Of a DNA stretch of 6,450 nt, positions 1-6,317 are shown piece by piece (the stretch's first letter is position 1; each line of letters starts with the position of its first letter). This stretch comes from Polaromonas sp. (GTDB lineage Bacteria > Pseudomonadota > Gammaproteobacteria > Burkholderiales > Burkholderiaceae_C). The notes beneath the pieces are model-generated. The model was given only the letters and a program-made list of their open reading frames with translations, made no database searches and was not told the DNA's origin. The DNA lies in the NCBI GenBank assembly GCA_014376885.1, contig JACMQR010000399.1, positions 1 through 6,450 on the forward strand. Reading direction: 5' to 3'. Position numbers and translations under genes: made by a program.

Positions 1-2142
1 GGCCAGCAGCATGTCCGGCCGCTCCAGGTAGGGCTGGCCTGGCAGGCTGAAGCCCGGCAGATCAAAGTCAGGCGCGGCCAGCGGCTGGCTTGAGAGTTCG
101 GCAGCGATGCAGCGCGCCGCCTGGTCCAGCGCCGGCAGGGCCTGCGCCATGTCGAGCTGGCTGCGCCGCAGCAGCAGCAGCGACTTGACCGCCGTCAACT
201 GGGCCAGCAACTGGTAGCTGCGCGCCTGCAGCGCTTCGAGCGGCTCCAGCGGCAGTCGGACCTGGCGCGGCTCGGCCAGGCTGCGCTGGGTGGCCAGCGT
301 CAGCGCCGACAGGCTGTCGTAGGCTTCGCGCCGCGCCAGGCGCCAGTTCACATCAGCCGTCTGCGCTGTGTCGAGCAGCGCCAGCGCCAGCCTGGCATGC
401 TCGCCCTGCGCCTGCAGGCTGCGTTTGACCAGGCCAGGGATCTGGTGGCGCTCCCAGGACGGCAGGACATAGCTGAACAGCCAGGCCAGCAGGGCCCCGA
501 GTAGCGTGTCGGCCAGGCGTTCGCCAACGGCAAACGTGGGCTGCAGGCCGACCAGCAGCAGGTGCGCCTGCAGCAAGCCGCTGACCGTGGCCGCAATCGT
601 GGTGTAGAGGTAGCGGCGCAGCGCAAACGCATGGGACAGGCCAGCGCTCAGCGCCACGATCAAAAACAGCATCCGGGCGCCCGGATGGGTTGCCAGGAGC
701 GCCATCACCAGCAGGCAGCCGAGCACGGTGCCGGCCACCCGCGCATTGCGCCGCTGAACCGTTTGCGCCAGGTTGCCGCGCATGACGACGACGATGGTGA
801 TCAGTATCCAGTATTCGTGAGTGGCCCAGGGCAGATGCAGCGCGGCGGCATAACCGGTGGCCACCGCCAGCGTGGCGCGCAGCGCATAGCGCAGGGTCGG
901 CGCGCGCCAGCCCAACTGGCCGCGCAGCGGCTTGAGGCTCCAGCGGGTGGGGCTGACAAACAGCTGCCACTGGTTGCGCACCAGGCTCAGCTCGGGGGCC
1001 ACATCGCCGCGCGCCAGTGCGGCGATCTTGACCGCTTCGTCATTGATGTGGCCAATGCGGTCGGCCATGTTGCGCAGCAGGGCAGCGGTGTCGGGCAGCC
1101 CGCTGCGAACGGGGCCGGGCGGCAGCGACGCATTGGCCGCTGCGCGGGGCGGAAACGCGCCGGCCAGTTGTGCCCGCAGGTCGGGAATCGGGCGCAGCGA
1201 CTGCTGGCGCCGCCCGAGCAGCAGCGCCATGCCAAGCGTCTCAAGCGCGTCAGCAGTCTCGTTCAAGGCCTGGCGCAGCGCTGGCAGGTGCGGCGCGGAC
1301 AGCTGCTCGCTCAGCAACACGTCCAGGTCCAGGTCGCAGGCCAGCTGGTGGTCGCGCGCTTCGAGCAGGCTCATCAGCATGGCGGCGTATTGCTGGCGCG
1401 GGCGCGTGGTGGGCGACTCCAGCACGACATTGCGGGTGTCTTGCAACTGGTCGGCAAAATTGGCCTGCTGTGCCAGCATGGCTTCGAGCAGCGCCGGATG
1501 GTCGGGCTGGGGTCCGAAGCGCAGCGCCTGGGTGCGCAGGATGGCGCCAAAGCTGTGCAGGCATTCGGCCAGCGACTGGGCTCGAAAGCGGCGGTTGAGC
1601 AGGTTTGTCGTCAGCACCGCCCAGAGCAGGTAAAGCAGTGCACCGGCCGCAAACCAGCCGGTGTGCGCGGCAATCTCGTCCGGCGAATTTATGGGCGGCG
1701 CAGCCATGGAAAACAGCATCGAAAACAGCAGCGCAATGCAGATCGGCCCGCCGCGCTTGCCCCAGGCCATCACCATCACCGCCAAAAAGGTGCCGGCCAC
1801 CAGCACGGCGCCGAGCAGCAGGTCGTCCTGGCGGGTCAGCTGCACCAGCATGAACAGCGGCGTGCCCAGCACCGGCGCGGGCAGCACCTGCATGATCTTG
1901 CGCCGGCGCGGCGACGGCAGGTCGGGCAGACTGGTGATGATCACCCCGACGGCAGCGCTGGCGGCGGCGGCCAGGCCGGCCGATTCGAACAGGGCCAGCA
2001 TGATCAGCACCAGGCCCAGCGACACGCTCAGGCCATTGGTGACATAGTGGCTCAAAAGCACCCGCAAAGCGCCGTCCAGCCGGCAGCGAAGCCGCGGCGC
2101 CAGGGCGTTCAAAGAAAGAATGTCACTTGGCTTGCGGTTCAT
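1..2142 (-). CDS. FUSC/YccS-family inner-membrane protein, C-terminus cut by window edge
   Basis: The reverse strand stays open from an ATG at 2142 to the left edge, giving 714 residues without a stop. Hydrophobic segments fall in two blocks of about six (roughly residues 34-181 and 416-560), separated by a soluble, alpha-helical, Leu/Ala/Gln-rich domain (about 182-412) and followed by a second soluble region. This duplicated layout is that of the YccS/YhfK and aromatic-acid-efflux (AaeB-like) FUSC proteins. The second block carries the family-like stretch RRNARVAGTVLG at 465-474 next to a conserved-looking VVVMRGN turn (451-457). Family members are inner-membrane proteins, some implicated in efflux of aromatic acids or other small molecules; the substrate here cannot be read from sequence. 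The start is the first Met of the frame; no clear Shine-Dalgarno precedes it. It lies 84 bases after suhB on the same strand and could be co-transcribed. The C-terminal end is missing only because of the window edge. Confidence 0.85.
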   Translation of the reverse strand, partial: MNRKPSDILSLNALAPRLRCRLDGALRVLLSHYVTNGLSVSLGLVLIMLALFESAGLAAAASAAVGVIITSLPDLPSPRRRKIMQVLPAPVLGTPLFMLVQLTRQDDLLLGAVLVAGTFLAVMVMAWGKRGGPICIALLFSMLFSMAAPPINSPDEIAAHTGWFAAGALLYLLWAVLTTNLLNRRFRAQSLAECLHSFGAILRTQALRFGPQPDHPALLEAMLAQQANFADQLQDTRNVVLESPTTRPRQQYAAMLMSLLEARDHQLACDLDLDVLLSEQLSAPHLPALRQALNETADALETLGMALLLGRRQQSLRPIPDLRAQLAGAFPPRAAANASLPPGPVRSGLPDTAALLRNMADRIGHINDEAVKIAALARGDVAPELSLVRNQWQLFVSPTRWSLKPLRGQLGWRAPTLRYALRATLAVATGYAAALHLPWATHEYWILITIVVVMRGNLAQTVQRRNARVAGTVLGCLLVMALLATHPGARMLFLIVALSAGLSHAFALRRYLYTTIAATVSGLLQAHLLLVGLQPTFAVGERLADTLLGALLAWLFSYVLPSWERHQIPGLVKRSLQAQGEHARLALALLDTAQTADVNWRLARREAYDSLSALTLATQRSLAEPRQVRLPLEPLEALQARSYQLLAQLTAVKSLLLLRRSQLDMAQALPALDQAARCIAAELSSQPLAAPDFDLPGFSLPGQPYLERPDMLLA

Positions 2143-2226
2143 GGTGGGTGCGCACACTGTACCCAAACCGGCTGCCGGCGTGCAGCAGCCGCCGCCGGCG
2201 CGGCACCAGCGCCGCCGCCCCCGTTC
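2143..2226. other. suhB-FUSC gene spacer
   Basis: These 84 bases separate the suhB stop from the FUSC start. They are very rich in GCC/CCG triplets. A 7-base inverted repeat (CGGCTGC at 2169-2175, GCAGCCG at 2185-2191, 9-base loop) lies in the middle, but no run of T follows it on the reverse strand, so it is a poor Rho-independent terminator. A TACAGT hexamer on the reverse strand close to the FUSC ATG has no acceptable -35 partner. Read-through from suhB into the FUSC gene is therefore plausible. Confidence 0.5.
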
Positions 2227-3228
2227 CTAGAAGGGCGCGTCGGGCACCGGCTGCGCTGCTTCGGCTTCGGCACCGGCATCGCTGGCGCCCTTGATGCGCC
2301 GGGCCTTGAGGGTCGGCTTGGCAGCCGGTGCGGCGGCGTCGCTGCCAGCAGCTGCGGCCGGCGCGCCGCCCTCAGTCCCGCCCAGCCCCGCCTGGCGCAC
2401 GCTGGCCTTGTCGCCAGCGCCGGCAAACCGGCTGTACCGGGCCAGGGTGCCGACCAGCTGCGCATAGATTTTCGGGTTGCCGGCCACGCATTCGCCATGC
2501 TCGATGAAGTCGGCCTCGCCGGTGAAGTTGCCAATCAGGCCGCCGGCCTCGGTGACCAGCAGCGAGCCGGCCGCCACATCCCAGGGCTGCAGGCCGGTTT
2601 CGAAAAAGCCGTCGGTCAGGCCGGCCGCGACATGCGCCAGATCCAGCGCCGCCGCGCCCGGCCGACGAACGCCGGCGCACTGGCTCATCACCTCGCCGAG
2701 CATGTTCAGGTAGGGTTTGAGCTTGTCGCCGGGACGGTAGGGAAAGCCGGTGGAGATCAAGGAGTCCTGCAGCCGGGTGCGCTTGCCGACACGGATGCGG
2801 CGGTCGTTCACATAAGAGCCGCGGCCTTTGCTGGCGCTGTAGATATCGTTGCGGATCGGGTCGTAGACCACCGCCTGCTCGACCTTGCCGCGCACTGCCA
2901 GGGCAATGCTGACGCAGTAAAACGGAAAGCCGTGGATAAAGTTGGTGGTGCCGTCCAGCGGATCGATGATCCAGACAAATTCGGCATCTTTGGCGCCCTG
3001 CTCGCTGCCCGACTCCTCGGCCACAATGCCATGGGTGGGGTAGGCGGTGAGCAAAATGTCGATGATCGCCGCTTCGGCGGCCTGGTCGACTTCGGTGACA
3101 AAGTCATTCGTCTGCTTGAGCGACACGCGAACCGCCTCGACGTCAAGCGCGGCGCGGTTGATGAGGGCGCCGGCGGCGCGCGCAGCCTTGACGGCCACAT
3201 TGAGCATGGGGTGTAGATTGCTGGACAT
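2227..3228 (-). CDS. suhB: Inositol-1-monophosphatase family protein SuhB
   Basis: The 333-residue product has all hallmarks of the Mg2+-dependent, Li+-sensitive inositol monophosphatase fold. The N-terminus ([15 protein letters not shown], residues 6-20) closely follows E. coli SuhB. The first metal site is E71 in AEES plus D89 and D92 in DPLDGTTNF (89-97); the second motif is WDVAAG (216-221), with D217 as the third metal ligand. The family hydrolyses inositol-1-phosphate and similar sugar phosphates; in E. coli SuhB also joins the Nus complex during rRNA transcription. The core ends near residue 270, matching the 267-residue E. coli protein. Residues from about 275 to 333 are an Ala/Pro/Lys/Glu-rich, probably disordered tail. 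The ATG at 3228 was chosen because MSSNLHPML aligns with the family start; a frame extension to 3387 encodes a Cys-rich, non-family peptide. No Shine-Dalgarno is visible; a boxA-like sequence occupies its place. Confidence 0.95.
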   Translation of the reverse strand: MSSNLHPMLNVAVKAARAAGALINRAALDVEAVRVSLKQTNDFVTEVDQAAEAAIIDILLTAYPTHGIVAEESGSEQGAKDAEFVWIIDPLDGTTNFIHGFPFYCVSIALAVRGKVEQAVVYDPIRNDIYSASKGRGSYVNDRRIRVGKRTRLQDSLISTGFPYRPGDKLKPYLNMLGEVMSQCAGVRRPGAAALDLAHVAAGLTDGFFETGLQPWDVAAGSLLVTEAGGLIGNFTGEADFIEHGECVAGNPKIYAQLVGTLARYSRFAGAGDKASVRQAGLGGTEGGAPAAAAGSDAAAPAAKPTLKARRIKGASDAGAEAEAAQPVPDAPF

Positions 3229-3233
3229 AAAGG

Positions 3234-3245
3234 TAAAAAAGAGCG
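3234..3245 (-). promoter_or_regulatory. boxA-like element in the suhB leader
   Basis: The reverse strand reads CGCTCTTTTTTA, ending five bases before the suhB ATG. It agrees with the boxA consensus (C/T)GCTCTTTAACA at the first eight positions and at the last one, but lacks the central AAC. boxA RNA is bound by NusB-NusE, and E. coli suhB is known to be controlled by Nus factors acting through a boxA in its leader. The element sits where a Shine-Dalgarno should be. It could instead be a U-rich leader that recruits ribosomal protein S1, or chance. Confidence 0.4.
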
Positions 3246-3271
3246 GGCAGGAACTGCAAAACCCTGCGCCG

Positions 3272-3290
3272 GCTGCTGGAAACCAGCAGC
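3272..3290. repeat. Perfect 8-bp inverted repeat with 3-base loop
   Basis: GCTGCTGG (3272-3279) and CCAGCAGC (3283-3290) are exact reverse complements around an AAA loop (TTT on the reverse strand). If suhB transcription starts near 3305, the hairpin lies in its 5' leader, about 27 bases before the boxA-like element. It is not followed by a T run in either direction, so it is unlikely to be a terminator. It could be an RNA stem or a protein-binding palindrome serving both divergent genes. Confidence 0.5.
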
Positions 3291-3311
3291 GGCAACAGGC
3301 GACAATGCTGG

Positions 3312-3317
3312 ATTTTA
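3312..3317 (-). promoter_or_regulatory. Possible suhB -10 box
   Basis: TAAAAT on the reverse strand matches TATAAT at five of six positions and stands out in this GC-rich spacer. The only -35 candidate is TTGCGG, about 19 bases further upstream, which is weak and slightly far. Initiation here would give a leader of roughly 75 to 80 bases for suhB. This is a pattern match only. Confidence 0.3.
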
Positions 3318-3393
3318 CCGGCTTCGTTCGCCCCGGCCGCAATTGCCCGCCTGCCCCGGCCCACCGCTGGCAGCGCCGACGCCGCATTTATCC

Positions 3394-4209
3394 ATGAAAA
3401 CCCGCTTCATCCTGATCCACACCAGCCACGCCGGCAATGTGGGCGCCGCTGCCCGCGCCATGAAAACCATGGGCTTTGACGACCTGGTGCTGGTGGCGCC
3501 GCGCTGGGCCAATGTGCTCAGGCGCGAAGAAACCATTCAGCGGGCCAGCGGCGCGCTCGATGTGCTGGCCAAGGCCCGGATCGTCGACACGCTCGACGAG
3601 GCGCTGAACGGCGTGGCCCACCTGTGCGCCACCGCCATGACGCCGCGCGACTTTGGCCCGCCGACCCGGGCGCCGCGCGCGCATTTCGCCAAGCTGCTCT
3701 CAAATAAAGAGCATGAAATGTCCGAGCAGCCTGCACACCAGCCGGATTCGGTGGCTTTTTTGTTTGGCTCAGAGCGTTTTGGCATGCAAAATGGCGATGT
3801 CTACCGCTGCCATGTCGCCTTGAGCATTCCGACCGACCCGCAATTCGGCTCGCTCAACCTGGGCGCAGCGGTGCAGCTGATTGCTTACGACTGGCGCGAA
3901 GCCCTGGGCGGCTTTGGCGTGCAGGCGGCTGCCGAAGAGTCCCGGCTGGCCGATGCCGCCGCGGTCAGCGGCATGCTCGCCCACTGGGAGCAGGCGCTGG
4001 TCGGCGTTGGCTTTCTCGACCCGGCTGCGCCCAAAAAGCTGATGCCGCGCCTGAACCAGCTGAGCAACCGCGCGCAGCTCAGCCCGGAGGAAATCCACAT
4101 CCTGCGCGGCGTGGCCAAGGCGGTGCTGCGGCAGTCGGCGTCTCGGAGCGCCCCGGCATGTGGCCCGGACCCCGCGCCAGCGGACACGGGCTTGCCCGCG
4201 ACACCCTAA
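3394..4209 (+). CDS. trmJ: tRNA (cytidine/uridine-32-2'-O)-methyltransferase TrmJ
   Basis: The 271-residue product is a SPOUT-class (TrmH-type knot) RNA methyltransferase using S-adenosylmethionine. Motif 1 is SHAGNVGAAARAMKTMGF (11-28) with R21; motif 2 is FLFGSERFGM (122-131) with E127; motif 3 is IPTDPQFGSLNLGAAVQ (145-161) with S153 and N155. The TrmJ-specific C-terminal region follows, with GFLDPAAPKKLMPRLNQL (206-223) and EEIHILRGVAKAV (232-244), which separates it from other TrmH relatives. TrmJ methylates the ribose of residue 32 in the anticodon loop of several tRNAs. The start at ATG 3394 (MKTRFILIHT) fits the family; an upstream TTG at 3343 would add 17 Pro-rich residues that do not. 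Oddities are Ala in place of the usual Pro in the HPGN signature (A13), a linker insert (about 102-118) and a 23-residue Pro/Ala/Ser tail beyond the usual end. It is divergent from suhB and nine bases ahead of cysE. Confidence 0.94.
   Translation: MKTRFILIHTSHAGNVGAAARAMKTMGFDDLVLVAPRWANVLRREETIQRASGALDVLAKARIVDTLDEALNGVAHLCATAMTPRDFGPPTRAPRAHFAKLLSNKEHEMSEQPAHQPDSVAFLFGSERFGMQNGDVYRCHVALSIPTDPQFGSLNLGAAVQLIAYDWREALGGFGVQAAAEESRLADAAAVSGMLAHWEQALVGVGFLDPAAPKKLMPRLNQLSNRAQLSPEEIHILRGVAKAVLRQSASRSAPACGPDPAPADTGLPATP
3696..3712 (+). repeat. AT-rich short inverted repeat inside trmJ
   Basis: GCTCT (3696-3700) and AGAGC (3708-3712) flank the AT-rich loop CAAATAA. The local composition, continuing to about 3722, is much more AT-rich than its surroundings. 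It encodes the variable linker LLSNKEHEMSEQ of TrmJ between motifs 1 and 2. It resembles in style the small AT-loop dispersed repeats I recall from Comamonadaceae genomes, but the arms are only five bases, so chance is possible. Confidence 0.3.
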
Positions 4210-4218
4210 ACTTGCCGC

Positions 4219-4998
4219 ATGTTTTCCCGACTCCGCTCCGACATCCAGTGCATCCTTGAACGCGACCCGGCCGCCCGCACCCGCTGGGAGGTGCTGACCT
4301 GCTACCCGGGCCTGCATGCGCTGGTCCTGCACCGGCGCGCGCACTGGTGCTGGCAGCATGGCTTCAAATGGCTGGGCCGCTTCATCTCGCACATTTCGCG
4401 CGCACTGACCGGCATCGAGATCCATCCGGGCGCGCAGATTGCCGGCTGCGTGTTCATCGACCACGGCATGGGCGTGGTGATCGGCGAAACCGCCGAAGTC
4501 GGCCCGGGCTGCACCATCTACCACGGTGTCACTCTGGGCGGCACGGCGCTTTACAAGGGCGCCAAGCGCCATCCGACGCTGGGTAAAAACGTGGTGGTTG
4601 GCGCCGGCGCGCAGGTGCTGGGCGGCTTCACCGTTGGCGACGGCGCGCGCATCGGCTCGAACGCGGTGGTCGTCAAGCCGGTGCCGGCCGGCGCCACCGC
4701 TGTCGGCAACCCGGCGCGCATCATCCAGCCCGGCGCCGACTTGAAGCGCGAGGAGGCGGCCAGCCAGATGGGCTTTTCAGCCTACGGCGTGACGCAAAGC
4801 GATGACCCGCTGAGCCAGGCCATGCGCGGGCTGATCGACAACGCTTCCAGCCAGGAGCACCAGATCGCGCTGCTCTGGCAGGCAGTGGAAAAGCTCTCAA
4901 GCCTGCCAACGGCCCGGCACCAGGAGTGCGTACCGAAAGATGCCGCCCGGCAGGAAAATTTTGAAGCCGACAAGCTCAATCAGCTGATCGGCAAATAA
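4219..4998 (+). CDS. cysE: Serine O-acetyltransferase, short form
   Basis: The 259-residue enzyme transfers acetyl from acetyl-CoA to L-serine, making O-acetylserine for cysteine synthesis. Residues 1-60 are a short helical domain ([14 protein letters not shown], then [13 protein letters not shown]) of the Bacillus-like short form, not the longer E. coli domain. A left-handed beta-helix follows from about 65 to 170: [10 protein letters not shown] (65-74), [16 protein letters not shown] (79-94), [19 protein letters not shown] (104-122), GAGAQVLGG (128-136) and VGNPARII (162-169). H82 is the expected catalytic base with E67 at the partner Asp/Glu position; H119 in KRHP matches the conserved substrate-binding His. 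Residues 171-259 form a polar, helix-prone extension ending LNQLIGK, without the terminal Ile used by E. coli CysE to bind CysK. It starts nine bases after the trmJ stop with no Shine-Dalgarno of its own, so coupled translation is likely. Confidence 0.95.
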   Translation: MFSRLRSDIQCILERDPAARTRWEVLTCYPGLHALVLHRRAHWCWQHGFKWLGRFISHISRALTGIEIHPGAQIAGCVFIDHGMGVVIGETAEVGPGCTIYHGVTLGGTALYKGAKRHPTLGKNVVVGAGAQVLGGFTVGDGARIGSNAVVVKPVPAGATAVGNPARIIQPGADLKREEAASQMGFSAYGVTQSDDPLSQAMRGLIDNASSQEHQIALLWQAVEKLSSLPTARHQECVPKDAARQENFEADKLNQLIGK

Positions 4999-5009
4999 GC
5001 GCTGCCTGA

Positions 5010-6317
5010 TCAAGCCTGGCGGGCCAGGGCTTGCTCCAGAAAAGCCGCTGCTTCCAGGCAGTGGCGGTCTGCACCGGGCCCGGCGATGATCTGCAGGCCC
5101 ATCGGGCTGCCGGTCACGCCCACGGCGCCCGGAACATTCACGCACGGCAAGCCCAGCAGGGTCCAGGCGCGGTTGAAGGTGGACGCGCCGGTGCTGCCGT
5201 AGCCGGCCGGCGCTTCGTCCGGCGCGCTGGGTGTCATCAAAACATCGAATTCACCGAACCAGTCGCTGCAGGCCTGCCGGCCAGCCGTGGCTGTTTGCTG
5301 CGCGGCCTGATAAGCCGGCGCCGTGATCAGCCGGGCGGACAGCAGGTAGTCGCGCAGCACCGCAGACAGCGCCCGCGGCTCCTTGTCCAGCCGGTCCGCC
5401 TCGCGCGCCAGCGAGCGCCAGGCCTCATAGCCCTGAATCACCTCATGGGCTTCGAACACATCGCGCAGCCAGGCCGGCAACCGGATGCCGCGCACCTCGG
5501 CACCAGCCGCCTCACAGGCCCGCGCGCCGGCCTGCAGCGCCCGCTGCGCGCTGGGCGACACCACGCCCCAGGGGTAGGCGTCCGGCACGCCCACGACCCA
5601 GGGTCGGGACGGCGCGGCGTCGGCCGCCTCTTGCACTGCGAGGTCATAGCCGCTGACTGCCTGGGCGAGCCAGGCCACCTCGCGCACGCTGGCGGCAAAC
5701 AGGCCCACGGTGTCGAGCGACCAGGAAAAGCACTTTATTCCCGCAGTGGGCAGCAGGCCAAAGCTCGGCTTGAATCCGGCAACGCCGCAGTAGGACGCCG
5801 GGCGAATGATGGAGCCGCCGGTCTGCGTACCGATGGCAAACGGCACCAGGCCGGCAGCCACAGCCGCTGCCGATCCGGCCGACGAGCCGCCCGGGGTGCG
5901 GCCAGGCGCCTTGGGATTGCGCGTCTGGGTGGGGTTGAGAAACGCAAACTCGGTGGTGCTGGATTTCCCGATCACCACGCCGCCTGCGCGGCGGATGGCG
6001 CTGACCATCGCCGCATCACTGGCCGGCTGGGCGTCGGCAAACAGCGTTGAGCCATAACTGGTCGGCAGGCAGCAGGTGTCGAAAATATCCTTGACGGCCA
6101 CGGGCAATCCCTGCAGCGGACTGCCCGGCTGGGCCTGCCGGCTGTGTTCAAGCTGTTCGAGCGCGGCGGGAAGGTCCGTCAGGGCCACGAATGCGCCCAG
6201 CTGGCCATCCAGCGCATGGATGCGCTCGAGCGTGGCGGCGAGCAGGCTTGCCGCGTCGAGCGTGCCGGCGGCCAGTTGCCGGGCCGTGGCGATGGCATCC
6301 GGCACCAGGGGCTTCAT
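5010..6317 (-). CDS. Amidase-signature family hydrolase
   Basis: The 435-residue product belongs to the Ser-cisSer-Lys amidase family, which hydrolyses carboxamides. K76 lies in LPVAVKDIFD (71-80), the cis-Ser is S145 in TPGGSSAGSA (141-150), and the nucleophile S169 lies in GTQTGGSIIRPASYCG (163-178). The spacings Lys-93-Ser and cisSer-24-Ser equal those of malonamidase E2 (K62, S131, S155), and the following KPSFGLLPTAGIKCFS also fits small-substrate amidases rather than GatA. The C-terminal part carries MTPSAPDEAP and SPMGLQIIAGPGAD, typical of the family. No signal peptide or membrane segment is seen, so it is cytoplasmic. The natural substrate is unknown. The start at ATG 6317 overlaps the mogA stop (ATGA), which implies translational coupling; no independent Shine-Dalgarno is visible. 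It converges on cysE with 11 bases between the stop codons. Confidence 0.93.
   Translation of the reverse strand: MKPLVPDAIATARQLAAGTLDAASLLAATLERIHALDGQLGAFVALTDLPAALEQLEHSRQAQPGSPLQGLPVAVKDIFDTCCLPTSYGSTLFADAQPASDAAMVSAIRRAGGVVIGKSSTTEFAFLNPTQTRNPKAPGRTPGGSSAGSAAAVAAGLVPFAIGTQTGGSIIRPASYCGVAGFKPSFGLLPTAGIKCFSWSLDTVGLFAASVREVAWLAQAVSGYDLAVQEAADAAPSRPWVVGVPDAYPWGVVSPSAQRALQAGARACEAAGAEVRGIRLPAWLRDVFEAHEVIQGYEAWRSLAREADRLDKEPRALSAVLRDYLLSARLITAPAYQAAQQTATAGRQACSDWFGEFDVLMTPSAPDEAPAGYGSTGASTFNRAWTLLGLPCVNVPGAVGVTGSPMGLQIIAGPGADRHCLEAAAFLEQALARQA
5011..5033. terminator. Weak hairpin at the cysE/amidase convergence
   Basis: CAAGCCTGG (5011-5019) pairs with CCAGGGCTTG (5024-5033) through nine base pairs with one bulged G and a CGGG loop. 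It lies within the last codons of the amidase, just beyond the cysE stop, and reads as a stem in both directions. There is no T run on either side, so it is a poor intrinsic terminator; at most it may stabilise 3' ends or assist Rho-dependent ending. Confidence 0.25.

Larger units (their letters stand above)
3229..3393. other. Divergent suhB/trmJ control region
   Basis: This 165-base spacer lies between two divergent starts and must hold the promoters of both suhB and the trmJ-cysE pair. It contains a boxA-like element, a short perfect hairpin and a possible -10 box for suhB, each listed separately. For trmJ I could not find a convincing -35/-10 pair or Shine-Dalgarno; the bases just before its ATG read GCATTTATCC. 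No open frame in the spacer resembles a known small protein. Confidence 0.6.

Noticed and set aside
2148..2180. A possible promoter for the FUSC gene with a TACAGT -10 box
   Set aside because: No acceptable -35 hexamer at 16-18 bases, and the -10 lies too close to the start codon to be convincing.
562..3216. An 884-codon open frame on the plus strand, antisense to the FUSC gene and suhB
   Set aside because: Its product is extremely rich in Arg, Gln, His, Gly and Ala with no recognisable domain, as expected from the complement of strongly G/C-ending codons. It spans two well-supported genes and their spacer.
3229..3387. N-terminal extension of SuhB to an upstream start at 3387
   Set aside because: The added 53 residues are Cys/Arg-rich, cross the divergent control region and the likely promoter, and do not align with the family, whose usual start is matched by the ATG at 3228.
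3343..3393. TTG start giving a 17-residue longer TrmJ
   Set aside because: The extra residues are Pro-rich and unlike TrmJ N-termini; the ATG at 3394 begins directly at the first beta-strand.
3769..4572. A 267-codon reverse-strand open frame across the trmJ-cysE junction
   Set aside because: It lies antisense to conserved domains of both genes and its product resembles no family; it is a by-product of codon bias.
5031..6050. A 339-codon plus-strand open frame antisense to the amidase
   Set aside because: Arg/Gly/His-rich product without motifs; the amidase on the other strand has complete catalytic motifs over the whole length.
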